Shown here piece after piece: positions 34,501 through 45,054 of a stretch of DNA of 64,000 bases. The translations under genes were made by a program, and so were the position numbers. Origin of the DNA: Corella eumyota (lineage: Eukaryota > Chordata > Ascidiacea > Phlebobranchia > Corellidae); the NCBI GenBank assembly GCA_963082875.1, contig OY720099.1:17527066-17591065 (forward strand), given 5' to 3'. The notes beneath the pieces were generated by a model. That model searched no databases and had not been told where the DNA came from. It saw only the letters and a list, made by a program, of their open reading frames with translations. Position 1 is the first letter of the stretch; every line of letters starts with the position of its first letter.

Positions 34501-37500
34501 GTGTTGGCATTTTAATTGTCAAAATATAATTGCATTTTAAAGTAAACATTAACCAGCAAAAATTTTACAATTTTATTTTGTCAGCCTGCATATTAGACAT
34601 TATTGTCCCTTAACGCTTCTTTATATATATATATTTTTTTTGTACATATCTTTATTCTCGATGTGGGAAAGTCAAATGCGTGGCTTAAACATAGAGTAAC
34701 ATCAGTTAATCCGACCCAGTCTCGAGTTGCCTGTGGCAGTTTGGGATACTATAGATTATAATTGCCCGATAATTATGCTGCTGATTAAGTGCTGGCTCAG
34801 CAGGAGTTCGTATCGTTTATAGCGCCTTACTTAAGGGCACTACAGCATGAGCTCAGTGGGAATTGAACCCACAACCTCATGTGTGGTGTAGCAAGTGTTT
34901 TTACCACTACACCAAGATGCCGGTTTATATAGATTAATGACTTACATTTTTATTTGTAGGCTTATGAAGTATTGATGCACATGCACAAAACTAAAATGGA
35001 TTATGTCACAAATATTGGAATAATATCAAACAGCAAAGACAAGATAATTTCTCCTTGTGGAAATGCTATGAAGTTTATTAAAATCTGTATGCAAGTCAAT
35101 GATTTAGACATGGCAGCTACTTTTGCAAAAGGTAAAATTTAAATATTTGGCTATAAAATTTAAAATATGTTGAAAATAGAAAAAATAAATTAATATTTCT
35201 TTTTTTGTATATATCTTTATCCTTGATGTGGGAAAGTTGAATGCGCGACTTGAACATAGAGTAACATCAGTTACTCCGACCCAGTCTCGAGTTGCTTGTG
35301 GCAGTTTGGGATATTATAGATTATAATTGCCTGATAATTATGCTGCTGATTAGGTGCTGGCTCAGCAGGAGTTTATACCGTTTATATCGCCTTACTCAAG
35401 GGCGCTACAGCATGAGATCAGTTGGGATTAAACCCACGACCTCATGTGTGGTGTAGCAAGTGTTCTTACCACTACACTACGCTGCCGATATATTTTATTC
35501 ACATATTTAATCATATTTTTTGTTAGAATTTTTTATTGAGAATAAGACCAAAATTGTTAACCTTTTGGAAAAGGACTTTCAAGAACTATTAGAAAATGTT
35601 GCTGGAAATTGTATAGCAAAACAACAATATTCTAATGCTGTGGTGTGCTTGCAAGTTATACCTATTTGGTGCTCTGAAGGTACTAGATATTTAATTCTGT
35701 AAAATATATTAAAATATTTTTTTGCAAATCAAAATTTTTTTTTTTAATTTTTTTTAGGGTCTGTGAATAAAATACTCAAAAACTTGCTGAAAACATTTTT
35801 GAATTCTGAGACAATATTGAGCAAAAATATCCTATCTTTGCAAAGTGTTGTTGACATGATGCTAAATCGAAAAATGTTATTGGCGATTCGAAATATTTTA
35901 AATGAAGTTCCGATAAACAACAACTCACTGACCTTTTTCGAATGTAAGTTTTGTTTTTTAGATGTAATTTTACAAATTGATATTTATACCAAGTATTTTT
36001 GATTCACAATAATAAAAAAGGTAACTTAAAAATTTCTGTAATTTTTTTTTAAAGTTTTTTTAAATGTTTTTCTTTATTTTCTAGATATGGAAACCAAGGG
36101 AATTTATGCACATCCGAAAGTTCACCTACGACCCCATCTAGTGTTGATTCCATATACAATGAGTCCGATCGAGATGTCGTTAATTGTTTGTCGGTAAGTT
36201 CTTATAAAAAGTTGTTGTATTGCCTTGGTCATTTTAGTATATATATATATATTTTTTTAATGTTTTTATTCTTGATGTGGGAAGGTCACCTGCAGGACCT
36301 AAACATAGCGTAACATCAGTTACCCTGTCCCAGTCTCGAGTTGCCTTTGGTAGTTTGGAATATTATAGATAATAATTGCCTGATAATTAAACTGCTGATA
36401 AAGTATTAGCTCAGCAGGAATTTATACTGTTTATAGCGCCTTACCTAAGGGTGCTACAGCATAAGAACAGTGGGGATTGAACCCACAACCTCATGTAGTG
36501 TAGCAAGCATTCCTACCACTACACCAAGCTGTTGGTGTGTTGTATAACCAACATTATTAATATAACTAACAATATTGGTTATATTAAGTAATGTTTGTAA
36601 TATAATATAATGTGCTGTTGTGTTTTAGTCATCTGATGGAACTAGCTGAATTTTTAATTGAAATAAAAGAAAAATTGAAACCAGATCTTCCATTTAAAAT
36701 TGTTCTTATTAAAAGTATTGGGAATCTTATGGAACTACAACCTTTGTCTGGAAAGAAGGTAAAATAGTAAAAAAGGCTTATATGACTCTGTTGTGAAAAA
36801 AAATCCATGAACTTTTAATTATTTGAATTTTCGTTTTTTATAAAGGATTCATATTCAGTTGCAAAGGACCAGTTATTAGAATGTCTTCAAACTGTGCTTA
36901 AACCTCCACTATCAGTTGCTGATACCCAAATTGTTAACTCAACTAAGGTATTTTTCTATGTTTTATATTATTATAAATTTTTTTTTTGTATGTATCTTTA
37001 TCCTCGATGTGGGAAAGTCGAATGCGCGACTTAAACATAGAGCAACATCAGTTACTCTGACCCAGTCTCGAGTTGCCTGTGGCAGTTTGGGATATTATAG
37101 ATTAAAATTGCCCGATAATTATACTGCTGATTAGGTGCTAGCTTAGCAGGAGTCCATTCCGTTTATAACGCCTTACTCAAGGGCGCTACAGCATGAGATC
37201 GGTGGGGAATAAACCCACGACCTCATGTATGTTGTAGCAAGTGTTCTTACCACTACACCACGCTGCCGGTACTTTATACAGGCTGTTAACTAAAAATATA
37301 AACATAAAGGTGTTAAATTGAAATATTCTTTGCATTAGGAAACTTTGGTGATTGTTGACCTTAAATCAGTTGGTGATTGGATGATTGAAAATACAAGTTA
37401 TATTGAGGATAAAAACACAGGTAAATGGACTGAATTAATAATATTAAAACAGCCCTATTGTTAAAGTTTATTAATAATAATAAAGGTATGTGCAAACTAT

Positions 37501-37996
37501 TTAAATTGTTTTTTAAATTTTAGGTGAAAATAATCAAATGGTAATGAAGCAAAATATGACAGAATCTGTTATGAACATACTTAGTTCTGAGATAAGGTAA
37601 ATGAGTTATTTAAGTTTGTTTTTTTTGTAAATATTATTATTCTCGATGTGAGAAAGTCGAATGCACGACTTAAACATAGAGTAACATCAGTTACCTCAAC
37701 CCAGTCTCAAGTTGCCTGTAGCAGTTTAAGATATTATAGATTATAATTACCCGATAATTATGCTGCTGATTAAGTATTGGCTAAGCAGAAGTTCATACCG
37801 TTTATAGCGCCTTACTCAAGAGCGCTGCAGCATGAGATCAGTGGGGATTAAACCTACGACCTCATGTGTGGTAACAAGTGTTTTTACCACTACACCACGG
37901 TGCCAGTTAAGCAACCATTTAAAATATTTAAAAAAATTGTTTTTATGTTGCAGTGAATTAAAAAAGGGCAGCACAATACCATTGCTTCACTGTTAA
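25545..37996 (+). CDS. Large Asn-rich protein with helical C-terminus, tentatively TOPAZ1-like
   Basis: Twenty-six exons chain in frame to about 1514 residues: 25545-25696, 25819-26376, 27015-27110, 27198-27241, 27349-27713, 28126-28747, 28815-28922, 29070-29234, 29339-29420, 29834-29927, 30010-30057, 30584-30726, 32128-32293, 32833-33345, 33486-33551, 33999-34191, 34276-34355, 34960-35131, 35527-35679, 35758-35943, 36085-36193, 36629-36758, 36846-36947, 37339-37420, 37524-37596 and 37954-37996. Residues 1-240 are Asn/Arg-rich with RGG-like pieces, suggesting RNA binding. A basic, Ser/Lys-rich middle follows, with a duplicated charged helix (KKLLEEQEACFKQNQRR) at about 578-649. The C-terminal 730 residues look like helical repeats broken by an Asn-rich insert (882-1052). 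Overall length and layout recall vertebrate TOPAZ1, a germ-cell protein, but I cannot confirm homology. The exon 15 donor (AAG|GTTTTA) is weak. Confidence 0.7.
26381..26640 (-). mobile_element. Second SINE-like element with a tRNA-like head
   Basis: Read on the minus strand, a head with B-box CTGGGTTCAATTCCC is followed by a body unrelated to the common SINE and a tail ending near AATAGAGCTCCC. It begins within about 5 bases of the exon 2 donor of the Asn-rich gene. Only one copy was seen in the window. Confidence 0.5.
26662..26680. repeat. (TA)n microsatellite next to SINE copy 5
   Basis: TA run directly before the poly-T of the antisense SINE, probably part of its AT-rich insertion site or tail. 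Confidence 0.7.
26683..26982 (-). mobile_element. tRNA-headed SINE, copy 5
   Basis: Full-length antisense copy, from poly-T to CAGGCTGCCGG. It lies in intron 2 of the Asn-rich gene. Confidence 0.9.
27748..28043 (-). mobile_element. tRNA-headed SINE, copy 6
   Basis: Full-length antisense copy ending CACGCTGCCG, in intron 5 of the Asn-rich gene. The sequence GGTAAGTTTTTTTTTTT occurs both at the exon donor (27713) and again just before the SINE, which could be the target duplication or a copied donor. Confidence 0.9.
28643..28747 (+). repeat. Tandem-duplicated exon segment, first copy (end of exon 6)
   Basis: 105 bases of coding sequence for the DEEEEIMKKLLEEQEACF helix. It is repeated at 28815-28922 together with the start of the following intron. 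Confidence 0.9.
28815..28922 (+). repeat. Tandem-duplicated exon segment, second copy (exon 7)
   Basis: Near-identical to 28643-28747, with small in-frame length changes. Its splice acceptor CAAAAAG (28808-28814) corresponds to coding sequence in the first copy (28636-28642). Confidence 0.9.
29447..29640 (-). mobile_element. tRNA-headed SINE, copy 7 (old, 3'-truncated)
   Basis: Diverged antisense copy without the tail part. The head and B-box (GGGTTCGATTCCC on the minus strand) are recognisable. Confidence 0.75.
29648..29671. repeat. (TA)n microsatellite
   Basis: TA run next to the head end of SINE copy 7. Confidence 0.75.
30135..30420 (+). mobile_element. tRNA-headed SINE, copy 8
   Basis: Full-length sense copy in intron 11 of the Asn-rich gene, from CCGCCAGCGTGGTGTAGTGG to the tail ATATACAAAC. 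Confidence 0.9.
30794..30914 (+). mobile_element. tRNA-headed SINE, copy 9 (5' fragment, diverged)
   Basis: The head TTGGTGTAGTGGTTAAAAC and B-box CTGGGTTCAATCCC remain, and the match stops shortly after the GCGCTGTTAACAGTATAA part. Confidence 0.7.
31257..31498 (-). mobile_element. tRNA-headed SINE, copy 10 (internally deleted)
   Basis: Antisense copy that lacks the central segment with the CCCGATAATTATGCTGCTG motif. Confidence 0.85.
31549..32078. mobile_element. hAT-type MITE, copy 1
   Basis: 530 bp with terminal inverted repeats TAGGGATGGGC and GCCCATCCCTA, flanked by a perfect 8-bp target duplication ATATATAG (31541-31548 and 32079-32086). Subterminal CCGAGTACTCGG motifs occur near both ends. 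There is no transposase frame, so it is non-autonomous. It lies in intron 12 of the Asn-rich gene. Confidence 0.9.
32477..32767 (-). mobile_element. tRNA-headed SINE, copy 11
   Basis: Full-length antisense copy in intron 13 of the Asn-rich gene. Confidence 0.9.
33609..33867 (+). mobile_element. tRNA-headed SINE, copy 12 (head deletion)
   Basis: Sense copy that lacks the segment between the A-box and B-box (GTGGTAAG runs directly into TTCAATCCCC). The body and tail are complete. Confidence 0.87.
34634..34924 (-). mobile_element. tRNA-headed SINE, copy 13
   Basis: Full-length antisense copy in intron 17 of the Asn-rich gene; it ends about 35 bases before exon 18. Confidence 0.9.
35200..35487 (-). 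mobile_element. tRNA-headed SINE, copy 14
   Basis: Full-length antisense copy in intron 18, ending about 40 bases before exon 19. Confidence 0.9.
36252..36535 (-). mobile_element. tRNA-headed SINE, copy 15
   Basis: Diverged full-length antisense copy in intron 21 of the Asn-rich gene. Confidence 0.87.
36978..37270 (-). mobile_element. tRNA-headed SINE, copy 16
   Basis: Full-length antisense copy in intron 23 of the Asn-rich gene, about 30 bases after the exon 23 donor. Confidence 0.9.
37618..37907 (-). mobile_element. tRNA-headed SINE, copy 17
   Basis: Full-length antisense copy in the last intron, only about 20 bases after the donor of exon 25. Confidence 0.9.
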
Positions 37997-38579
37997 AATA
38001 GGTGAATTAAATTTTCAGGCAACTACTAGCGTTAAATGTTTGTTTGTAAATATGCAATTCACAACCTATTTCATTATGTTCCTAGTTATTTTTTTTTAAA
38101 TTTAACAATTTTTATGTTTATTCTAACCCTCATTTTTGTATTACACTGTCATCATGTTTTGTAACAACCACTCACTGTTATTATGTTAAAAATGTGTTTT
38201 CAATAGTGGTATAAATTGTTTTTTTTTTTTTATTTTAAGCCAATTTTTCCTTTTTTAATAAGCAGTGTTCTTGTGTTCCTTTACCACCAAATAAAGTGTT
38301 CTTTTCACCAAATTTTTATTTTTTGTCTTTGAAAAACATCGTCGGCAATTTTAGTTTTGTTCTTACATTTTTAGTAGGCTGGAACTCCAGTTACAGATAA
38401 AATAACTGGAATACTAGGAATAAACGTAGCATAAAACAATGAGGATAAATTACGTAAATAATATTTTAATTTTTGGAAACGCTGTTGTTTTTGGTCGCGT
38501 GGAGTTTTATTTTTTTTAGAACTTTTAAAGTTTTTGCGGAGTTTGTTTTTTAATTTAAATTGGCAAAAGCTGATTTAAA
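37997..38579. other. Intergenic between the Asn-rich gene and SRP72
   Basis: Contains the 3' UTR with AATAAA at 38290-38295 and the SRP72 promoter side. A separate poly(A) signal and over 500 bases of spacing argue against an operon. Confidence 0.6.
38290..38295 (+). terminator. Polyadenylation signal AATAAA of the Asn-rich gene
   Basis: Canonical hexamer about 295 bases after the stop codon. Confidence 0.5.
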
Positions 38580-41500
38580 ATGGCCTCAACAATTAATTTG
38601 CCAGCAATGTACGGGGAGCTGAGTAAATACATCAACATTTCCGATTATAAGCAGGCTTTGAAGGCTGCAAACAAAAGTTAGTTTATCAATATTAAAATTT
38701 TATTTTTAAACTGTCAGACTGTTATCTATTTCTTTTTTGTTTGTATATATCTTTATCCTCGATGTGGGAAAGTCGAATGCGCGACATAAACATAGAGTGA
38801 CATAAGTTACTCCGACCCTGTCTCGAGTTGCCTGTGGCAGTTTGGGATATTATAGATTTTAATGGCCGGATAATTATGCTGCTGATTAAGTGCTGGCTTA
38901 GCAGGAGTTCATACCGTTTATAGCACCTTACTCAAAGGCGCTACAGCATTAGATCAGTGGGAATTGAACCCACGACCTCATAGTGGTGTAGCAAGTGTTC
39001 TTACCACTACACCATGCTGCCAGTCAAATTTATACGTCCTTTACGTGGAATACGCAATAAAATAAGTAACTAAAAATTTTCAGTTGTTGTTTATTAAACC
39101 TTATTTTGTTTAGTTTTGCATACCAAAGAAGGAAATGCTGAGGTTGAGGCAATGCATTGTAAAGTTGTTTGTTTATTGCAAATGACCCAATTTGCAGAAG
39201 CTTTAAAGTTTATTGAAGCCAATGAAATAATAACGGAGTAGGTCCATGTATTTAATAAGTAGTTTAAATTGTTGATCAAATTATAGTTAATTTATTGGCT
39301 TTTTTGGTTATAAAATTGGTAGTACTGGATAAAATGTTAATTTATTTTTACAGTGTTTTGATTTTTGAAAAAGCTTACTGTCAGTACCGTCTTCTGCAGA
39401 CTGAGGCTGCGCTAGAGACTATAAACAATTCAGACAACAGCAATGAGCTTCGCTTGATAGAATTGAAAGCCCAGATTGTAAGAAACAAAAACAATTACTT
39501 GACATTAATATATTTTAATATTAAATTTAGAAATAAATAAATTGTTCTTTTATTATTTCTAGTTGTACAAACTGGGTCATTACAGTGACTCTCTTACCTT
39601 GTACAAAAAGTTGATGAAGGAATGTTCGGATGATTATGAAGATGAGAGAATGACGAATATTTCTGCTGTGCATGCCGCTCTATCTGCTTTTGAAGGAGTA
39701 AAGGTAATAGTTAAACTAAATGTATTTTTTTTAATTTAGGTATGCCTGCGTTAGTTTGTAATTCTATAAATTAGAAATTTTTTAGAATAGATAGTTTAAG
39801 GTAAATATTTTTTTAAATTGGTTTTGTAACAACGTTAGTTATAAAAAAGGGGTCATTTTTTACAGTTTTATTAACATAAACTAATACCGGCAGCGTGGTG
39901 AAGTGGTAAGAACACTTGTTACACCACACATAAGGTCGTGGGTTCATTCCCACTAATCTCATGCTGTAGCGCCCTTGAGTAAGGCACTATAAACGGTACG
40001 AACTCCTGCTAAGCCAGCACTTAATCAGCAGCGTAATTATCGGGCAATTATAATCTATAATATCCCAAACTGCCACAGGCAACTCGAGACTGGGTTGGAG
40101 TAACTGATGTTACTCTATGTTTAAGTCGCGCATTCGACTTTCCCACATCGAGGATAAAGATATATATATATACAAAAAAATAAATAAATAAAATAATTTT
40201 TTGCAGACTGAAATAGGATTTGAAGCTGAATCTTACGAGCAACTTTACAACAAAGCTTGTTGGCTGTTGGGTAGGAACAAAATTGAGGAGGCGAAATCAA
40301 CTTTAGTTAAAGCTGAGAAGGAATGCCGCATCCTTTACTCGGAGGATCCTGATATGACTTCAGAGGAGATTGAAGCGGAGGTTTCTGTTATAAGGTACCA
40401 GTCCAGTTTTTAAGTAATTTTTGACCTTATTTTTTGACACAGTTTTGTTGTTTTTTTATTTATACTTTTCTTGTATTTTGTAAAAAAAATCTAAAATTGA
40501 TGTCATGTAAGTTGGTCAGGAATTTTAGTTACATTATTTTACGTAGAATTTTTGGATGGTTTTAAACTTTTCTATTGTTCGTTTTAGCCAATTCTATGTT
40601 ATATTTTTTTATTAGCAAGAATGGCACTGTATACTTTACACAATTTTAACTTTAAAATACTTATCATTGTTTATATTCAGAGTACAGTTGGGTTATTGCC
40701 TCCAACTTGAAGGTAAAGTAGATGAAGCGTTAGCAATTTACAATCAAGTAATAAGATCACGACCTTCTGACATTGGGTTGGTGGCTGTTGCATCTAACAA
40801 CATAATCAGCATTAATAAGGTAAATTTGGGTCTTAAATGTTATTAAATATTTACAGATATGAATTTAATATAAATTTGCATTTTTTACGTTTTTAAAACT
40901 TGTTTTTTTTTTCTTGTATTCCATACTATGTTTAATCTACTTAATCATGTAGTCACATTTATATCAGGATTTCCAATATAAATTTCTAAATAAAATTAAG
41001 GTAATTTAACTGTTTTTGTTTAGGATCAAAATGTGTTCGATTCTCGCAAGAAAATGAAAGCCACTGTCGCAAGTGGAGTGGACACTAAACTTGTGAAGTT
41101 TCAGAAAAATAAAATCGATTTCAATCGAGCCTTGTTGTTCATGTATTCTAATCAGGTACAACAGATATTTAAATAAAATAAATCTCTATTAAATGTATTT
41201 TATAAAACACTGCAGTTAGATCTATTCCTAATGGTGATGTTAGTAAGAACTTGGTTTAAAGCATTTATTTTTATTAAGTTTGTATAAATTGATAAACTAC
41301 CTTAATGTGTTTTATGTTATTTTAAAAATTGTATAAATTTTTAAATTACATTTATATCAATTGCTCATTTATTACTTTTTGCAGTGGGAGGCCTGTAAAA
41401 AGTTGTTGAAGAGTTTACATAGAGAATACAGGGGAAGTGATATCCCATGTCTTATACAAGCTGCTCAATTAATGAGAGAGAAAAATGCTAACAAAGCCAT

Positions 41501-43508
41501 TGACTATTTGGAGGTAAATATAAAGAAATATAATTGATTATTGCTTTTTATTAAAGTAGATTTTTGTCTTAAAAGAAACGTATGTAGCAAATAATTATAA
41601 TAATTGAAATTAGTCTATATTTCACATTCTTAAAATTTTTAAATTTAATTGAATGTATTTACTGCTAACTTAACATTTTCTTTTTTAATTTTTTTTTTAG
41701 ACTTACATAGATGAGCATAGTGATCCTGACATCTCTCCTAGAGTTGATCTTACCTATATCAAACTTGCTCTCGTGCAAATGAACCTAACCCAAGGACAGG
41801 TAAAATAAAAACATATTTTTGGATTTTTTAAGCAACTATTACTAACATTTCTATTCCCCATTTTTCTGAATATTTTTTTATTTTTCTAGCTTAGAAAAGC
41901 TTGCATAGTATTAGAAAGTCTCGATGATTTAAGTTTTACACCCGGCATGGTTTCGTGTCTTGTGGCACTCTACAATGCTCAACATGATGGCACGGCACAT
42001 GCCACCAAGTTCCTGACCCGTGCCATTGACTGGCATAAAAGAAACAAGGTAATAATAATAAATATTTTGGCTAAAATGTGGTTACAATTAAATTAGTTTT
42101 TTGAATTAAATATAGTTAGTTATTTTATTTTTTTATTAAAGAGTCCAAAAGAAACATTGATTAACCTGATGTGGGAAACTGCAATTTTTAACATTAAAAG
42201 CAATCAGCTTAAATCTGCTGCTGAAATCCTGGAAGCTATACTAAGGTATACTATTTTATTTTAAGTGATTTTTAAGTTGGTTTTATAAATTATTTATTTA
42301 TCTTATTTTTGTTTCAGGGTTGATCAGAAAAATGTTAAAGTTCTGGCCAAACTTATTTATGTTTATTCCCAATTTAACCCAGCAAAGGCCAACCAGTAAG
42401 TATCTGTCAGTTTTGTTAAATTATTTTGGTAAAAAATCAAAAATTTTTTTCATTAAAATAAAATTATTCAAATTTTGTTAATGAACAAGTGTTTTTATTT
42501 ATGCATTTAAATATATATTCTACATTTTTTTTTTTTAATGATTTTTCTATTTTTTATCCCAGAATTAGTGAAGATTTGCCGTCTTTGGAAGAGTTATCTG
42601 TTAAAGTTGATGTGAATGAGTTGGAAAGAAATGTAGGAAGGTTGGGCCCCAGGTATATCAAGAAACAAAAAGAAAAGAAAGAAATTGTGGAAACTACAAA
42701 CAAAAAAACTAAAAAGGAAGTAGTATCAGAAGGAAAGTAAGTGAAACTGTTTAAAAAATCGTATTTTAAATTATGTTTTTTTTTAATTTGTAATTTCTGT
42801 TATGATTTTAAATTTTATAACTTTTAATTGTCTACAGTTTAAATATTGAGCCGACAAAAATTAAGAAGAAAAAGAAGAAGAAAAATCCAACACCGAAAAA
42901 TTTTGAACCCAATTTTATTCCTGATCCTGAGAGATGGCAACCTCTTAAAGAAAGGTAAACAATATAATATACTTGGTCCAATTTTTTTAACTTAAGTACA
43001 ATTACTCCTTTTTTAGAGGTTATGTTTACACAATAATTTTGTTTTAAATTTTTAGATTTTTTTTGTATATAAATATATATTAAATTATAAAGATTTTTGT
43101 GAAAAATTTTATTGTATTTCCAATAACATAAAAATACAATGTTTGTATTTTTTTTTTGTTTTGATTCTAGGTCATATTACAAGGGCAAGAGAAGAGATAG
43201 AAAGAGAGTTGGGAAGGGAACCCAAGGTTCTTCTTATGGGGCATCAGATGCTTAGTAAGTTTTACCTATTTTTAAACAATTTTTGTTTTTTTTTAAACAA
43301 ATTTGTGTTATCATATTTTTATTATAGTGACATGTCCCATAAACCTTCTCCCCAAATTGCCCCGAACTCACCCAAACCCGGGTCAGCTGCTTCAGGGAGC
43401 CAGGGCAACACCCCTATAAGCTCCCCCAAACCGACCCAGAACAAGGGTGGGGCGAAATCCAAGAAAACTGCCAACAAGAAGAAAAAGAAGGGCAAGGGTG
43501 GCTGGTGA
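38580..43508 (+). CDS. SRP72: Signal recognition particle subunit SRP72
   Basis: Sixteen exons: 38580-38676, 39114-39237, 39354-39477, 39563-39703, 40207-40394, 40681-40819, 41024-41155, 41385-41513, 41701-41799, 41890-42048, 42142-42245, 42318-42395, 42563-42736, 42838-42954, 43171-43254 and 43328-43508. They give 689 residues, against 671 in human. The N-terminal two thirds follow the SRP72 TPR helices, with matches such as FEKAYCQYRL and INKDQNVFDSRKK. After a lysine-rich stretch comes the RNA-binding motif PDPERWQPLKERSYYKGKRR, and the end reads GKGGW as in human. The protein binds 7SL RNA with SRP68 in the particle that targets secretory proteins to the ER. The start MASTINLPAMYGELSKY aligns with the human N-terminus. 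Two introns hold SINEs. Confidence 0.95.
38733..39024 (-). mobile_element. tRNA-headed SINE, copy 18
   Basis: Full-length antisense copy in SRP72 intron 1. Confidence 0.9.
39887..40180 (+). mobile_element. tRNA-headed SINE, copy 19
   Basis: Full-length sense copy in SRP72 intron 4. Its A-rich tail ends about 26 bases before the exon 5 acceptor. Confidence 0.9.
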
Positions 43509-44157
43509 AAGGGGAATTTCCCTGTTTTGAAAGAATTTTGAAAAGGGTTTATTTGTTTAGTAACTAATTCAGTTTTTAAGTATTGACGTTGAATTTGGAA
43601 ATCAGATAATTGTGTTTTGTTAAAGTTTTTTTGGTGGGCATAATAAGTTATTGTTTGTGGCAATAAAGTATTCAAATATAAGTGATCTGGTTTTTTGATT
43701 TTGGCTTAATACAGTTTAAATTTTAACTTTATTGTTATTTTGGCAAACTTGTTTTTAAAAAGTATAACTAGGTAATACTTATTCTTTCACAATTCTTATC
43801 TTGATGTGGTCACATTATTAAGATTACTAATAAACAATTTATAATCTAGTTTTATCTACAAAGATAGGTTAGTTCCAACTTAATCTTGTTTTAGAAGTAT
43901 TTAGATCCCCTTCTAATCCATTTTATCAAAGTTAAAAGACAACGTCGTAAGCAGACACTGGGTTTGGTTAATCATTAAACCAATGCATATCTATGCTGTG
44001 CATATGTCAAACAAAAAAAAGCATACAGTAAAACAACTTACATTTATTATGTTTGTTTTCTTAGGCCGGTATGCATAGTTTGGTTTATTTGACATAGAAA
44101 TAAAAAATAGAGTTGCAGTTAGAAAGCCCAGTTGCCTGTAATTTGCATTAACTTAAA
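43509..44157. other. Intergenic between SRP72 and the HPS4-like gene
   Basis: Holds the SRP72 3' UTR with AATAAA at 43662-43667 and the upstream region of the HPS4-like gene. No other gene seen. Confidence 0.6.
43662..43667 (+). terminator. Polyadenylation signal AATAAA of SRP72
   Basis: Canonical hexamer about 155 bases after the stop codon. Confidence 0.55.
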
Positions 44158-45054
44158 ATGAACAGCAGCGATTTAACTATTTTTATTCACGACACTTCGT
44201 TAATTCTTGATGAAAGCGATGACCCTTTAACAGCCATCGTTTATTTCAACTCGCCTAACGAGGCAAGCGAAAATGGTCGGTGTTGCTTATGTGGCAGTTT
44301 GGTGGCACTTTTAAACAGTTTACATAGTTTTCTTGGCTCCACACCTACTAAGATAACTCTAAAAACGCAACGTTTTTATATGAAAAAACTGGAAAGCATT
44401 ACTATAGCTATTGGTCAAAACATACATGATAAATTTGACTATACCGATTTGTTACAAATGCTAGTAGATTGTATTGAATTTAAATACAAATCCGTGGCAA
44501 ATATGTTAAAACATTGGGCCTCCAATTCGTTCATTGACAACATTTCACAAGTATTCGATCAAATTCAACAAAATCCTCGGCTAAATGTAAAGTTTGCGCT
44601 GCAAATGGACTGCATGTTATTGGTAGAAGACTGCATCAAGCACACACAAGCTTTGGGGGCTTGCTTGTTTTATCAAAACCGAGCAATACACAGCACGTTG
44701 CCATCTGAAGAAACAGAAAAAATTAAAGTGCATGCAATGTTTACTAAAAGCAGAAACCCTGAATCAGATGATAAATCTGCTGTTGAATCAAAAAAGGCAT
44801 ATCTTCACAGCAAAAGATTGGCTAAATTGAAGGATTTTCAAGGAGGGAAAAAGAAGCAATATTTTATTAAAACAGTTGATGGGTATACACCCAAAAATGA
44901 AGTCAATTTGCTGTGTTTAAATGTAAACGAAACTAGCCTAGCTGTATTAACAGAAGACGACCGTACAAAAACACTATTCTTGTTTTACGAACGTCTTAAA
45001 TTTGTTGATTGTGAGCTTTGCGAAGTGGAAAGTCAAAGTATTGATTATTTATAA
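44158..45054 (+). CDS. HPS4-like longin-domain protein (BLOC-3 type), compact and intronless
   Basis: A single 298-residue open frame with no introns, unusual beside the many-exon genes around it. The first half follows the N-terminal longin domain of HPS4: a short strand start, AIVYFNSP, a LCGSLVALLNSL helix, and a later segment MLLVEDCIKHTQALGACLFY that resembles the HPS4 segment following its first longin domain. The C-terminal part (KNEVNLLCLNVNETSLAVL, then a helix) looks like the start of a second longin domain. HPS4 with HPS1 forms the Rab32/38 exchange factor of lysosome-related organelles. Human HPS4 is about 700 residues; here the long disordered middle is nearly absent. CCZ1, a related longin protein, is the main alternative. 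Retroposition of a spliced transcript would explain the lack of introns, but no poly-A tract was seen. Confidence 0.6.
   Translation: MNSSDLTIFIHDTSLILDESDDPLTAIVYFNSPNEASENGRCCLCGSLVALLNSLHSFLGSTPTKITLKTQRFYMKKLESITIAIGQNIHDKFDYTDLLQMLVDCIEFKYKSVANMLKHWASNSFIDNISQVFDQIQQNPRLNVKFALQMDCMLLVEDCIKHTQALGACLFYQNRAIHSTLPSEETEKIKVHAMFTKSRNPESDDKSAVESKKAYLHSKRLAKLKDFQGGKKKQYFIKTVDGYTPKNEVNLLCLNVNETSLAVLTEDDRTKTLFLFYERLKFVDCELCEVESQSIDYL

Noticed and set aside
37997-38579. An operon joining the Asn-rich gene and SRP72
   Set aside because: The genes are 584 bases apart with a clear poly(A) signal between them, longer than typical Ciona operon spacing.
43322-43675. A 117-residue minus-strand open frame
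   Set aside because: It is the shadow of the last SRP72 exon, whose lysine/proline-rich plus-strand frame is clearly the real one.
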